From Dokdonella_A ginsengisoli (GTDB taxonomy: Bacteria > Pseudomonadota > Gammaproteobacteria > Xanthomonadales > Rhodanobacteraceae): a DNA stretch of 64,000 nucleotides. Below, in pieces: positions 46,148 through 55,105 of the stretch. Position numbers and translations under genes: made by a program. Positions within the stretch are counted from its first letter, which is position 1; every line of letters starts with the position of its first letter. The notes under the pieces are model-generated. The model had not been told where the DNA came from and searched no databases. It saw only the letters and a program-made list of their open reading frames with translations. The stretch covers positions 186,001-250,000 of the forward strand of contig NZ_JBHSHD010000005.1 in the NCBI RefSeq assembly GCF_042652785.1. The letters run 5' to 3'.

Positions 46148-46618
46148 ATGAAATCGTCTCTCGCGGTCCTGGCTGCTGCTGTCGCGTTGGGTTTCGCCGT
46201 CTCCGTTCCGCAGCGTGCGAGCGCGGAAGAGGCGGATCTGGGTTGCAAGCTGCGCTTCTCGCTGACCGGCTGGTCGCTGATCTACAAGCATGCCGAGGGA
46301 CACGGCGTGGTGACCTGCGCGAACGGCAAGTCGATGCGCGTGAAGATCGAATCCAAGGGCGGCGGCCTGACCGCCGGCAAGTCGCACATCGACAACGGCA
46401 CCGGCAAGTTCACCGACGTGCACAAGATCGAGGACGTGCTCGGCACCTACGCCAAGGGTGACGCCAGCGCCGGCGCGATCAAGGCCGGCACGGCGCAGGT
46501 GCTGACCAAGGGAACGGTGTCGCTGGCGCTGGCAGGCGCCGGCGAGGGCATCGAACTCGGCGTCAGCGTCGGTGCGTTCACCCTCAGCAAGGCCGGCAAC
46601 GGCCACAAGAGCAAGTAA
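46148..46618 (+). CDS. Exported protein of unknown function
   Basis: A 156-residue protein with a signal peptide (MKSSLAVLAAAVALGFAVSV, cleaved near ASA|EEA) behind AAGGAG. The mature part has two Cys (DLGCKL and VTCANG) and repeated Gly/Ala-Lys strands (SLTGWSLIYKHAEGHGVVTC, GVSVGAFTLSKAGNG). No family is recognised. It ends with a strong terminator and looks like a single-gene unit. Confidence 0.75.
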   Translation: MKSSLAVLAAAVALGFAVSVPQRASAEEADLGCKLRFSLTGWSLIYKHAEGHGVVTCANGKSMRVKIESKGGGLTAGKSHIDNGTGKFTDVHKIEDVLGTYAKGDASAGAIKAGTAQVLTKGTVSLALAGAGEGIELGVSVGAFTLSKAGNGHKSK

Positions 46619-46643
46619 GCCGGTCGGCTGCGAACTCGCCAAG

Positions 46644-46672
46644 GCCCGCGCGATCCGCGCGGGCTTTTTTTT
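46644..46672 (+). terminator. Rho-independent terminator
   Basis: GCCCGCGCG, a 3-nt loop and CGCGCGGGC form a 9-bp stem, then T8. It lies 25 bp after the exported-protein stop. Confidence 0.95.
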
Positions 46673-46725
46673 GGCGCTCGCGCCGTAGGGGTTGCGGTCC
46701 GCGGCGAGTCGCGGATGAAACCGCG

Positions 46726-47133
46726 TCAGCCGGCCGCGGATTCGAGCCACTCGGGCGGCAGCTGCAGCTTCACGCCGGTCGAGCCGACTTCGACGCGGAC
46801 GGAGTCCTGCCACAGCAAGCACAGGCGCTCGCGCCTCCGCATCACGCGCCACGGGATGAACAGCGGCGGATGGCCGGGGCGGAACAGGGACGGCACGGCG
46901 AGATGCAGGCCGTCGCCGGCCGCGGCCGCGCGCAGCGACTGCTTGTACGACACCAGGCCGACGCGTCCGCTGACGCTGCGATAGCCGATCGCGGCCGGAT
47001 CCCCGCGCTCGGGAAACTCCTCGTGCAGCCTGCGCCAGCCGCCCACGTACGACAGCAGCAGCACGACCGCGCACCAGAACAGCGGCAGGACGAGCAGCGC
47101 AATCAGGGCCAGCAGCGGCGCGTACGCATCCAT
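46726..47133 (-). CDS. Small inner-membrane protein of unknown function
   Basis: A 135-residue protein starting at the ATG at 47133 (MDAYAPLLALIALLVLPLFW), which places an N-terminal membrane helix of about 30 hydrophobic residues at the start; a GTG-type start 7 codons upstream is less likely. The rest is soluble with a PH-like strand pattern (GLVSYKQSLRAAAAGDGLHL, PLFIPWRVMRRRERL). It may be a PH-like membrane-attached protein, but this is uncertain. Confidence 0.65.
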   Translation of the reverse strand: MDAYAPLLALIALLVLPLFWCAVVLLLSYVGGWRRLHEEFPERGDPAAIGYRSVSGRVGLVSYKQSLRAAAAGDGLHLAVPSLFRPGHPPLFIPWRVMRRRERLCLLWQDSVRVEVGSTGVKLQLPPEWLESAAG

Positions 47134-47233
47134 GGCGCGAGGTTCGGCAAGCAAGGCGGGGCGCCACGATACTCCGCCGTCGCGGGAAGCGTGCCGCCCT
47201 GCGAATGCAGCGAAATCGCGCGGCGGCGCTCGA

Positions 47234-47731
47234 TCAGAGCCCCTTCTCGTAGCGCCACACGTCCAGCAGGAACGGTCCGTCCGGCGTCTCCAGCCGGCTG
47301 GTCACGATGCCGCGCCGGCGCCAGCCGTGCTTGGCGTAGAAGCGTGCCGCGCGATCGTTGCCGATGGCGCAGGCGAGCCAGGCGGTCCGTATCCCCGACG
47401 CAGCCAGCCGCCGTTCGCCGTCGGCGAGCAGCACGGCGGCGACGCCCTTGCCGCGCGCCGCGGCGCAGACGAACAGCTGGTACAGCTCGTCCTCGCGGAT
47501 CATGCAGAAGCCGTCCGGCGGAGAGCCGCTCACGCGCACGTGGGCGAGCGCGGCGGCAAGGCGCTCGCGGAAGCTGTCGAGCGTGCGATGCCGCGCCAGT
47601 TCCGCCGGTACCAGATGCGCGTGCGCGTCGCGCCAGGCGTCGTGCCACAGCTGCGCGAGCAGACCGAGTTCCGCGACCTCGGCCACCCGCACCGGGCCGG
47701 CCGCGTCGAGATGCGCGCCATCACGGTGCAC
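47234..47731 (-). CDS. GNAT-family N-acetyltransferase
   Basis: A 165-residue acetyltransferase. The acetyl-CoA binding segment reads LYQLFVCAAARGKGVAAVLL (QxxGxG/A-type loop AARGKG), followed by AIGNDRAARFYAKHGWRRRG, the classic C-terminal GNAT strand-helix. The substrate is unknown. It starts at a GTG at 47731 and overlaps the upstream gene's end by 11 bp, so the two are coupled. Confidence 0.85.
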   Translation of the reverse strand: MHRDGAHLDAAGPVRVAEVAELGLLAQLWHDAWRDAHAHLVPAELARHRTLDSFRERLAAALAHVRVSGSPPDGFCMIREDELYQLFVCAAARGKGVAAVLLADGERRLAASGIRTAWLACAIGNDRAARFYAKHGWRRRGIVTSRLETPDGPFLLDVWRYEKGL

Positions 47732-48176
47732 CGGCGTCCCCGTCGGGATGATGGGCGAGGAAGTCGTCCATCTTCTCCAGCATCGCCTTCTTCAGGGCGA
47801 TCATTTCCTCGCCGAGCGGCCGTTCGTCGGAGTGGTAGTACTTCAGGTATCCCTCGGCGCGCGACAGGTCGTCGGCGAGTCCGTAGCGCAGCGCGCCGAC
47901 GATTTCCGACGCGCTGGCGAGCTGCGCGAAGTCCTGCGCCATCCGTTCCTCGAATTCGCGGCTGTCGTGTTCCAGCTCCGTCAGCTGTTCGCGCTGGCTC
48001 TTGCGCAGCCGCACCGGCGGTTCGCCGCGCCGGGCCTTGACGGCCTCGATGCGCTCGGGAAACGACGCCTCCGCGCGCGTGAAGTCCTCCGCCAGGGATT
48101 GCAGTTCGTGCAGGCGCCCGAGCGCGTCGGCGTCGCCGGTCTTCGCCGCGGCAATGCGGAAATAGGCAGCTCTCAT
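47721..48176 (-). CDS. Small helical protein of unknown function
   Basis: A 151-residue, charged, alpha-helical protein with no signal: LHELQSLAEDFTRAEASFPE, SQREQLTELEHDSREFEERM, ALRYGLADDLSRAEGYLKYY. It may form a coiled coil. No family is recognised. It overlaps the GNAT gene and is the first gene of the two-gene unit. Confidence 0.65.
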   Translation of the reverse strand: MRAAYFRIAAAKTGDADALGRLHELQSLAEDFTRAEASFPERIEAVKARRGEPPVRLRKSQREQLTELEHDSREFEERMAQDFAQLASASEIVGALRYGLADDLSRAEGYLKYYHSDERPLGEEMIALKKAMLEKMDDFLAHHPDGDAGAP

Positions 48177-48235
48177 GCGCGCAGGCCGCAGCCGGAGGTT
48201 GCCCTAGCGTAGCGCGCCGCGACGAAGGGCGCGTG

Positions 48236-48264
48236 GCACGACGTCCGGCATGCGGACGTCGTGC
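48236..48264 (-). terminator. Hairpin after the S9 peptidase gene
   Basis: A 12-bp perfect stem GCACGACGTCCG / CGGACGTCGTGC with a 5-nt loop lies 13 bp beyond the peptidase stop. No T-run follows on the minus strand, so a terminator role is only probable. Confidence 0.5.
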
Positions 48265-48277
48265 TTCGACGGCGCAG

Positions 48278-50737
48278 CTATTTCAGGTTCGCCTCGAACA
48301 GCTTGAGGATGCGCTTGTACTCGTCCAGCCACGCGTCGGCGTGGACGAAGCCGTGGCGCTCGAGCGGATAGCCGGCGAGTTCGAAGTTGTCCTTCTTCAG
48401 CTCGATCAGTTTCTGGTACAGCCGCACCGAGTCCTCGAACAGCACGTTGTCGTCGATCATGCCGTGCGCGATCAGCAGCGCGCCCCGGAGTCCGTCGGCG
48501 AACTCGATCGGCGAGGAGCGCTCGTAGGCGATCGGATCGAGCTGCGGAGTGTTGAGGATGTTGGAGGTGTATTCGTGGTTGTACTGCGCCCAGTCGGTGA
48601 CCGGGCGCAGCGCGGCGCCGGCCTTGAACACCTCGGGTGCGCGGAACATCGCCATCAGCGCCATGAAGCCGCCGTAGGAGCCGCCGTACAGGCCCACGCG
48701 CTGCGGATCGGCGGAGGCGTTCTTCTCCAGCCAGTGCACGCCGTCGATCAGGTCCTCCAGCTCCGGATGGCCCATCTGCCGGTAGATCGCGGTGCGCCAG
48801 TCGCGGCCGTAGCCCTCGCTGGCGCGGTAGTCCATGTCGAGCACGACGTAGCCGCGCTCGGTCAGCAGGTTGTGGAACATCTGCTCGCGGAAATACGCCG
48901 GGAAACCCAGGTGCACGTTCTGCAGGTAGCCGGCGCCGTGCACGAACAGCACGGCGGGGTATTTCTTCGACGCGTCGAAGTCCCTGGGCTTGTAGAACTT
49001 CGCGTAGATCGGCTGCTTGGTGTGCGAGGAGGGCACCGCGACGATCTCCGGCGCGAGCCAGCTCATCGCCTTGTAGTCGGCCGTACGCGTGTCGGTCAGC
49101 TCGCGCGGCGCGGCGCCCGGCTCGGCCGCGGCGACCGCGACCTGGGCCGGCACGTAGGAACTGGAATGCAGCACCGCGAGCTGCCTGCCGTCCGGCGAGA
49201 GCGCGAACTGCTGCATGCCCTTGTAGGCCGTCACGCGCTCCAGCTCGCCGCCGCCGACGGCGACGCGGTACACGTCGTAGGCGTACGGCGCTTCGACGTT
49301 GGCGCGCAGGTAGAACCAGCGCCCGTCCGGCGACAGCGCCGGCGCGGAGACCTCGAAGCGGCCGTGCGTCAGCGCGTTCGCCTTGCCGCTGGCGGTCTTG
49401 GCGTACAGCTGCGACCAGCCGCCTTCCTCGGACAGGTACCACAGGGTGCGGCCGTCCTTCAGCCAGCCGAAGTCGTTGAAGTCCCAGTTGATCCAGGCCG
49501 GGTCGGTGAGCCGGTGCTGCGCGGTCAGCTTGGCGCGGTCGAAGTCGACCGTGGCGATCCAGCGGTCCTTGTTGTCGATCGCGCGGATCTGGATCGCCAG
49601 CGAGGCGCCGTCCTCGCTCCAGGCGATGCCGCCGCCGCCGCCGTCCTCGCCGTCGGCGACGATGCGCACGGCGCGCGCCTTCGGCTCGTCGTTCTTTTTC
49701 TTCTCGGCCTTCTTGGCGTCCTTCTTCTTGTCCGGGCTGCCCGCTTCGGGCTTGACCTCGGCGCCGCGTTCGCGCTTGAGCTTTTCGTTCTCCTCGCGCA
49801 CCGCCTTGAGCGGATCGTCGTGGATGCCGGGCAGGTCCTCCAGCGCGAGCGCCTCCTGCTTGCGCGCGCCCAGGTCGAGCAGCAGCAGCGACTGCGGCGC
49901 GGGATCGTTGCGGCCGACGCGGGTGCGCTCGTCCTCCTGCTCCTCGTAGCCCGATTCGGTCACGAAGCGCTGCAGCTTGCCGCTGCGGCCGGCGTCGTAG
50001 CTCTTCGGCGAGGTCACCACCAGCAGGTGCCGGCCGTCCGGCGCCAGCGAGGTGGCCTCGATCTTCACGTCGTCGCCGATGTAGAACGGCAGCGGCGCGC
50101 GCGTCGGGTCGCCGCCGGTGAATTCGTCGGCGTGCTTCTTCTGCGCCTCGCGGTCGGCCTTCAGCTTGCGCAAGGTGGAGAAATAGCGCAGCTGCTGCTG
50201 CGCCAGGTCGTCCGGCTTCTTCGCCTCGGGATCCTTCTCGGCGCGCACCAGCGCCGCCGGGCCGCTCACGCCGGCGGCGATGTCGTAGACGAACCAGTCG
50301 GCACCGGCGCGGTACTGCACGGAGCGGCCGTCGGCGGAGAACTGCGGCGAGGCTTCGGCCTGCGGCGTGCGCGTGACCTGGGTCAGCCGACCGCTGGCGA
50401 CGTCGCGCAGGAACACGTCGCCGTTGCGCACGAAGGCGGCGCGGCTGCGCGAGCGGTCGAAGCGGGCGTCGGGGCCGTCGGCGTTGGCCATCGCGGCCGG
50501 GTCGACCACCGTATCGCGGCCGTCGGCGAGATCGACGCGATGCAGGTCGCGCACCGGCGAGGCGTTGCGCTTGAGCCGGTAGTAGAGACTGCGCCCGTCC
50601 ACGCTCCAGTACGGCTGCTGCACCGGCGACCCGATCCAGTCCGGGTCGGCCATCGCCTGATCCAGCGTGACCGCCCGCGTGGACGCGGCGGCGAGCGTGA
50701 GCAGGGTGGCGAAACTGGCGACGAGGGCGCGCTGCAT
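48278..50737 (-). CDS. Exported S9 family prolyl-oligopeptidase-type peptidase
   Basis: An 819-residue serine peptidase. It starts at the ATG at 50737 behind GGAG, giving a signal peptide (MQRALVASFATLLTLAAAST, ending near RAV). Residues about 25-570 are a beta-propeller; the C-terminal alpha/beta hydrolase domain has the nucleophile Ser687 in YGGSYGGF, an acid in AHGMIDDNV and the histidine in ERHGFVH, as in DPP IV/acylaminoacyl peptidases. Between about 323 and 357 the propeller carries a Lys/Glu-rich insert (SPDKKKDAKKAEKKKNDEPK), probably a flexible loop. It stands alone and is probably periplasmic, degrading peptides. Confidence 0.92.
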   Translation of the reverse strand: MQRALVASFATLLTLAAASTRAVTLDQAMADPDWIGSPVQQPYWSVDGRSLYYRLKRNASPVRDLHRVDLADGRDTVVDPAAMANADGPDARFDRSRSRAAFVRNGDVFLRDVASGRLTQVTRTPQAEASPQFSADGRSVQYRAGADWFVYDIAAGVSGPAALVRAEKDPEAKKPDDLAQQQLRYFSTLRKLKADREAQKKHADEFTGGDPTRAPLPFYIGDDVKIEATSLAPDGRHLLVVTSPKSYDAGRSGKLQRFVTESGYEEQEDERTRVGRNDPAPQSLLLLDLGARKQEALALEDLPGIHDDPLKAVREENEKLKRERGAEVKPEAGSPDKKKDAKKAEKKKNDEPKARAVRIVADGEDGGGGGIAWSEDGASLAIQIRAIDNKDRWIATVDFDRAKLTAQHRLTDPAWINWDFNDFGWLKDGRTLWYLSEEGGWSQLYAKTASGKANALTHGRFEVSAPALSPDGRWFYLRANVEAPYAYDVYRVAVGGGELERVTAYKGMQQFALSPDGRQLAVLHSSSYVPAQVAVAAAEPGAAPRELTDTRTADYKAMSWLAPEIVAVPSSHTKQPIYAKFYKPRDFDASKKYPAVLFVHGAGYLQNVHLGFPAYFREQMFHNLLTERGYVVLDMDYRASEGYGRDWRTAIYRQMGHPELEDLIDGVHWLEKNASADPQRVGLYGGSYGGFMALMAMFRAPEVFKAGAALRPVTDWAQYNHEYTSNILNTPQLDPIAYERSSPIEFADGLRGALLIAHGMIDDNVLFEDSVRLYQKLIELKKDNFELAGYPLERHGFVHADAWLDEYKRILKLFEANLK

Positions 50738-50821
50738 GCAGGTCTCCGGGAACGGCAAAGCGCGCAGGATACCCGCAAGCCGGCGGCTCGCACCGGGTCG
50801 AAAGTCAGCCGTGGCGGCCGC

Positions 50822-52372
50822 TCACTCCGCCTCGAAGCCGTCGGCGAAGATCGCCTCCGTGCCGCCGCGGATCACGCGCAGCGCGTCGAGGCGCGCGCTG
50901 CCGGCGCTGCCGTTGGCGAAGGCCAGGTCCAGTACGCCGTCGTCGACGGAAACCTCGAAGCGGCGCACCACGGCGGTGTCGACGCCGGCGCCGGCGATGA
51001 TGTCGAAGTCGTCGAGCACGCGCACGCCCTCGATGGAGACGTCGAAGACGCGCTGGCCGGGCGCGCTGTTGTAAGTGTCGGCGAACTGCAGCTCGACGCG
51101 GTACGGCCCCGGCGGCACCGGCAGGTGATAGGCGAAGTTGCCCCAGCGCCAGTCGTTGTAGAGCGCGTCGTCTTCGGTGCCGGCCACCGCATGCGACGAC
51201 ACCTGCGTGGAGCCGCCGTCGAAGGCGGTGTCGGCGGCGTACGGCGTGCCGTCGACCGCGGTGTAGGCCGCGCCGCCGGCGTTGATCGCGGCGACCACGC
51301 TGCCGGGTTCGGGCGGCGGCCCTTCGCGCGTGACGCGCAGGCTGTCGTTGAAGGTGGTGCTGCCGCCCCAGTCGGCGTGGCCGCTCGGCCCGCTCGCGAC
51401 GACGCGGATCGGATTGACGCCGGGATTGAGCGTGATGCCGGCGGCGCTCCAGCTCGTCGTGCCCTCGGCGGCGCCGCCGGCGCCGGCGAGCACGCTCCAG
51501 TTCACCGCGTCGATGCTCAGGTCGCCGTGGTCGGCGCTGCCGGCGAGATCGAGCGTCTGGTCCTCGGTGGACCAGGCCGGCGCGTCGGTTGGCTGCACGA
51601 TGCGCAGGCTCGGCGCAACGCTCGTGTCAGGCTGGCCGCGACGTTGCGACACCAGCCAGCGGAACAGCAGCGGATGCGCGTAGGCGACCGGCCAGATGGC
51701 GTGGCCGCCGCGGTCGTAGCGCGTGTAGATCGCGGTCGCGCCGGCGTTGCGCAGGGCGGTGACGAGGTCGTCCGAGCCGGCGACGCCGACGGTCGGATCG
51801 TTCTGCGCGTGGAAGAACCAGGACGGCACCGCGGCGACCGACGCGGCCGCGCCGGTGTCGCCGTTGCCGGACATCGGCACCGCCGCGGCGAAGCGGTCCG
51901 GGTGGGCGCCGAGCGCGCTCCAGGTGCCCATGCCGCCCATCGACACGCCGGTGATGTAGATGCGCTGCGGATCGATGGAATACTCGGTCGCGATCTGGTC
52001 GACGATCGCCACCGCGGTTTCCAGCGGCGCGCCGCCCCACCAGCCGTTGGTGAAGCACTGCGGCGCGACCATGAAGACCGGCTGCAGCGCGAGATTGGCG
52101 TCGTCGAGCAGGCGCATGGCGCCGTTCGCCGAATTGTCCAGCTGCGCCTCGTTGTCGCTGCCGCGTTCGCCGGCGCCGTGCAGGAACAGGATCAGCGGAT
52201 AGGACTGCGCCGGGTCGTAGCCGGGCGGCACGAAGTAGCGGAACGACAGGGTGGTGCCGCCGGTATGGCTGACGCCGTAGAGGAAATCCTCGCGCGTCGC
52301 CGCGCTGGCGGCCGCGGTCGCCACGGACAGGGCGCAGGCGGCCAGCAAGGCCGGTTTCTTGTGGCGAAGCAT
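50822..52372 (-). CDS. Secreted alpha/beta-hydrolase esterase with malectin domain and FxDGF tail
   Basis: A 516-residue exported protein with a Sec signal (MLRHKKPALLAACALSVATA). The first domain (25-250) is an alpha/beta hydrolase of the PHB-depolymerase/feruloyl-esterase type: ILFLHGAGERGSDN, nucleophile Ser144 in TGVSMGGMGTW, FHAQNDPTVG with the acid, and DRGGHAIWPV with the histidine. An Ig-like linker follows, then a malectin-like carbohydrate-binding domain (INAGGAAYTAVDGTPYAAD, YRVELQFADTYNSAPGQRVF). The protein ends EAIFADGFEAE, like the beta-helix protein at 7476-9425. It probably acts on polysaccharide esters. Confidence 0.85.
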   Translation of the reverse strand: MLRHKKPALLAACALSVATAAASAATREDFLYGVSHTGGTTLSFRYFVPPGYDPAQSYPLILFLHGAGERGSDNEAQLDNSANGAMRLLDDANLALQPVFMVAPQCFTNGWWGGAPLETAVAIVDQIATEYSIDPQRIYITGVSMGGMGTWSALGAHPDRFAAAVPMSGNGDTGAAASVAAVPSWFFHAQNDPTVGVAGSDDLVTALRNAGATAIYTRYDRGGHAIWPVAYAHPLLFRWLVSQRRGQPDTSVAPSLRIVQPTDAPAWSTEDQTLDLAGSADHGDLSIDAVNWSVLAGAGGAAEGTTSWSAAGITLNPGVNPIRVVASGPSGHADWGGSTTFNDSLRVTREGPPPEPGSVVAAINAGGAAYTAVDGTPYAADTAFDGGSTQVSSHAVAGTEDDALYNDWRWGNFAYHLPVPPGPYRVELQFADTYNSAPGQRVFDVSIEGVRVLDDFDIIAGAGVDTAVVRRFEVSVDDGVLDLAFANGSAGSARLDALRVIRGGTEAIFADGFEAE

Positions 52373-52502
52373 CGCGACCCCCTCCCGGATGCCGGTCGGC
52401 GCACGCTAGCACGCCCCGGTGCCGCGATCTGCCAAGCAGACGACGCTTGGCAAACGCGGAACGATGCGGCAGCCTTCGGCGAGTTTCCCTGCCGCGGCCG
52501 CC

Positions 52503-53165
52503 ATGATCCTTCCCTGCGTCGAAATCGAAACCGCTCCGAACCCGCGCCACGCGATCGTCTGGCTGCACGGCCTGGGCGCCGACGGCAACGACTTCGCGCC
52601 GATCGTTCCGGAACTGGTCGCCCGCGACTGGCCGCCGCTGCGCTTCGTGTTCCCGCACGCGCCGGTGCGCCCGGTCACGATCAACGGCGGCCTGCCGATG
52701 CGCGCCTGGTACGACATCAAGGGCGCGGCGATCGCCGACAAGCAGGACGAGCCCGGCATCCGCGCCTCGATCGCGCAGCTGGATGCGCTGATTGCACGGG
52801 AGGGCGAGCGCGGTGTTGCCTCCGAACGCGTCCTGGTCGCCGGTTTCTCGCAGGGCGGGGCGATCGCGCTCGCCGGCGGCACGCGCCACGCCGCGGCGCT
52901 GGGCGGCATCGTCGCCTTGTCCACCTACCTGCCGCTGGCGGAGAAGAGCGCCGCCGAGCGCAGCGCCGCCAACGCGAACGTGCCGATCTTCATGGCGCAC
53001 GGCAGCCACGATCCGGTGGTGCCGCTGCCGCTCGGGGAAATCAGCCGCGACGCGCTGCACAAACTCGGCTATTCGGTCCAATGGCACCGCTATCCGATGG
53101 CGCACCAGGTCTGCGCCGAGGAGATCGACGACCTGCGCGGCTGGATCGGCGCGCGCCTGGCCTAG
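52503..53165 (+). CDS. Carboxylesterase / phospholipase-type alpha/beta hydrolase
   Basis: A 220-residue cytoplasmic hydrolase of the carboxylesterase II (YpfH/EstB-like) family. The triad is Ser116 in AGFSQGG, Asp170 in HGSHDPVV and His201 in PMAHQVC. IVWLHGLGADGNDFAPIVPE and FPHAPVRPVTINGG are typical of the family. It starts at the ATG at 52503; an ATG 28 codons earlier would add an uncharacteristic leader. It is a single gene, divergent from the malectin esterase. Confidence 0.9.
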   Translation: MILPCVEIETAPNPRHAIVWLHGLGADGNDFAPIVPELVARDWPPLRFVFPHAPVRPVTINGGLPMRAWYDIKGAAIADKQDEPGIRASIAQLDALIAREGERGVASERVLVAGFSQGGAIALAGGTRHAAALGGIVALSTYLPLAEKSAAERSAANANVPIFMAHGSHDPVVPLPLGEISRDALHKLGYSVQWHRYPMAHQVCAEEIDDLRGWIGARLA

Positions 53166-53232
53166 GACGCGCCGCGGGCGCGCGCGTCGCGATATCGCGA
53201 CCGCCTGCGCACGCCGGCGCGGCGGCCGGTTC

Positions 53233-53238
53233 TATACT
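53233..53238 (+). promoter_or_regulatory. Candidate -10 element directly before algZ
   Basis: TATACT ends 8 bp before the algZ ATG, with no Shine-Dalgarno between. Transcription would start at or just before the ATG, giving a leaderless message. No -35 match is obvious. Confidence 0.4.
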
Positions 53239-53246
53239 CGCCCGCC

Positions 53247-54320
53247 ATGGCATCGGGGGAATCGGACACGCGGACGGGGAGCGCGGGCGCAGGCCACGCG
53301 CCGAACTGGCTGCCGCAATTCTGCAGCGCGCCGACGCTGTTCGCGGTGATGATCGTCGCCGAGCTGGTCGCCCTGATCGTGGTGTTCGCGCCCGAGGCGC
53401 AGGCGCGCCCGCTGCTGCCGCGCCTGGGCGTGGCCAGCGTCTACGCGCAATGGCTGGCCCTGCTCAACGTGGTCGTGCTGTGTTCGCTGCGGCCGCTGTT
53501 CGCGCAGCTCGGCGTGCGCTCGGGGTATCTGGTCGCCTGGGCGCTCTCCATCGCGACCACCGCGCTCGCCAGCGCGGTGGTCTGCCGCATGGACCAGGCG
53601 CTCGGGCTCGGCGTCAGCGTGCCGCCCGGTTCGACGCTGCGCTTCGTGCTCGCCAACGCGACGATCTGCGCGCTGATCGCCGCCGCGCTGCTGCGCTACC
53701 TGTTCGTGCTGGAGCAGTGGCGCGAGCGCGTGCAGGCGGCGTCGCGCGCGCAGGTCGACGCGCTGCAGGCGCGCATCCGGCCGCATTTCCTGTTCAACAG
53801 CATGAACACCATCGCCAGCCTGATCCGCACCCGCCCGGCGGAAGCCGAACGCACGGTCGAGGACCTCGCCGACCTGTTCCGCGCCGCGCTCGGATCGGAC
53901 GCGGCGCTGGGCACTCTCGGCGAGGAGCTCGATCTGGTCGAGCACTACCTGCGCATCGAACAGCTGCGCCTGGGCACGCGCCTGCGCGTCGAGCGCGATT
54001 TCGCCGATCCGCCGCGCGCCATCGCGCTGCCGCGCCTGCTGCTGCAGCCGCTGATCGAGAACGCGGTCTACCACGGCATCCAGCCGCGCGCCGACGGCGG
54101 CACGCTCGCGCTCGGCGTACGCCGCCACGGCGACGGCGTGGAGATCGTGGTCGAGAATCCGCTGCCGCCGGACGCGCCGGTGGCGCGCAACGGCGTCGCG
54201 CTCGCCAACGTGCGCGCGCGCATCCAGTACCACTTCGGCGCGCGCGGCGAACTGCACGTGCGGACGGGGCCGCAGGTCTTCCGCGTCACGGTGCGCCTGC
54301 CGGGGAGCCCCGGACGATGA
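53247..54320 (+). CDS. algZ: LytS/AlgZ-type sensor histidine kinase
   Basis: A 357-residue membrane sensor with four hydrophobic segments in residues 30-160 and a His-kinase domain of the LytS/AlgZ (PF06580) type. The phospho-acceptor is His180 in RPHFLFNSMNT, followed by the N-box LQPLIENAVYHG and G-boxes (NGVALANVRARIQ). The signal it senses is unknown; in Pseudomonas AlgZ-AlgR controls alginate and pili. It overlaps algR by 4 bp (ATGA), and hemC follows, the same order as in Pseudomonas. Confidence 0.92.
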   Translation: MASGESDTRTGSAGAGHAPNWLPQFCSAPTLFAVMIVAELVALIVVFAPEAQARPLLPRLGVASVYAQWLALLNVVVLCSLRPLFAQLGVRSGYLVAWALSIATTALASAVVCRMDQALGLGVSVPPGSTLRFVLANATICALIAAALLRYLFVLEQWRERVQAASRAQVDALQARIRPHFLFNSMNTIASLIRTRPAEAERTVEDLADLFRAALGSDAALGTLGEELDLVEHYLRIEQLRLGTRLRVERDFADPPRAIALPRLLLQPLIENAVYHGIQPRADGGTLALGVRRHGDGVEIVVENPLPPDAPVARNGVALANVRARIQYHFGARGELHVRTGPQVFRVTVRLPGSPGR

Positions 54321-55048
54321 GGGTGCTGCTGGTCGACGACGAGCCCCTGGCGCGCGAGCGGCTGGTCGCCCTGCTCGCGGAAATCGACGGCGTCGAGGTG
54401 GTCGGCGAGGCCGGCAACGGACGCGAGGCGCTGGAAGCGGCGACGCGCCTGCAGCCGGACGTGCTGCTGCTCGACATCCGCATGCCGACCATGGACGGCT
54501 TCGAGGTGGCGCGGCATCTGGCCGCGCTCGAGGTGTCGCCGGGGCTGATCTTCTGCACCGCGTTCGGCGATCACGCGCTGGCCGCGTTCGAGGCGAACGC
54601 GGTCGACTATCTGGTCAAGCCGGTGCGCGCGGAACGCCTGCGCGCGGCGCTGCTCAAGGCGCGGCGCTGGAACGGCGAAGGCGTGCATGCGCTGGCCGCG
54701 ATCGAGCCCGATCGCCGCCGCACGCACCTGTGCGCGCGCGTGCGCGGCAGCCTCGTGCTGGTGCCGGTGGCCGACATCGATTACCTGCTGGCCGAGGACA
54801 AGTACGTGATCGTGCGGCACGCGAAGGGAGAGGTGCTGATCGAGGAGCCGCTGAAGGCGCTGGAGCAGGAATTCGACGGCCGCTTCGTGCGCATCCACCG
54901 CAACTGCCTGGTGTCGCTGGCGCGGCTGAGCGGCCTGACGCGCGCGCCCGACGGGCGCCTGTTCGCCAGCATCGGCGGCGTCGCGACCACGCTCGAGGTC
55001 AGCCGACGCAACCTGCCGGCCCTGCGCAGGCTGGTGCGCACCTTGTGA
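54317..55048 (+). CDS. algR: AlgR-type LytTR response regulator
   Basis: A 243-residue DNA-binding response regulator. The receiver domain (1-120) has the acidic pocket LLVDDEPLARERL and phospho-acceptor Asp53 in LLLDIRMPTMDG. The C-terminal LytTR domain (135-240) contains DIDYLLAEDKYVIVRHAKGE and RFVRIHRNCLVSLARLSGL. It overlaps algZ by 4 bp, so it is the cognate regulator. Its targets cannot be read from the window. Confidence 0.94.
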   Translation: MRVLLVDDEPLARERLVALLAEIDGVEVVGEAGNGREALEAATRLQPDVLLLDIRMPTMDGFEVARHLAALEVSPGLIFCTAFGDHALAAFEANAVDYLVKPVRAERLRAALLKARRWNGEGVHALAAIEPDRRRTHLCARVRGSLVLVPVADIDYLLAEDKYVIVRHAKGEVLIEEPLKALEQEFDGRFVRIHRNCLVSLARLSGLTRAPDGRLFASIGGVATTLEVSRRNLPALRRLVRTL

Positions 55049-55093
55049 ACCGGCGTGGCCGCGTGCCGCGCGCGCCGGGCCGCACCTTCTGGC

Positions 55094-55099
55094 TATCAT
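55094..55099 (+). promoter_or_regulatory. Candidate -10 element directly before hemC
   Basis: TATCAT ends 6 bp before the hemC ATG and is within the distance expected for a start of transcription at the ATG itself. No Shine-Dalgarno is present. Confidence 0.4.
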
Positions 55100-55105
55100 T
55101 CGTCC

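Noticed and set aside
48233..55048. Very long open frame on the plus strand across the S9 peptidase and esterase genes
   Set aside because: In very GC-rich DNA the antisense of real genes stays open. The product is Arg/Val/Gly-rich with no domain; only its end (54317-55048), algR, is real.
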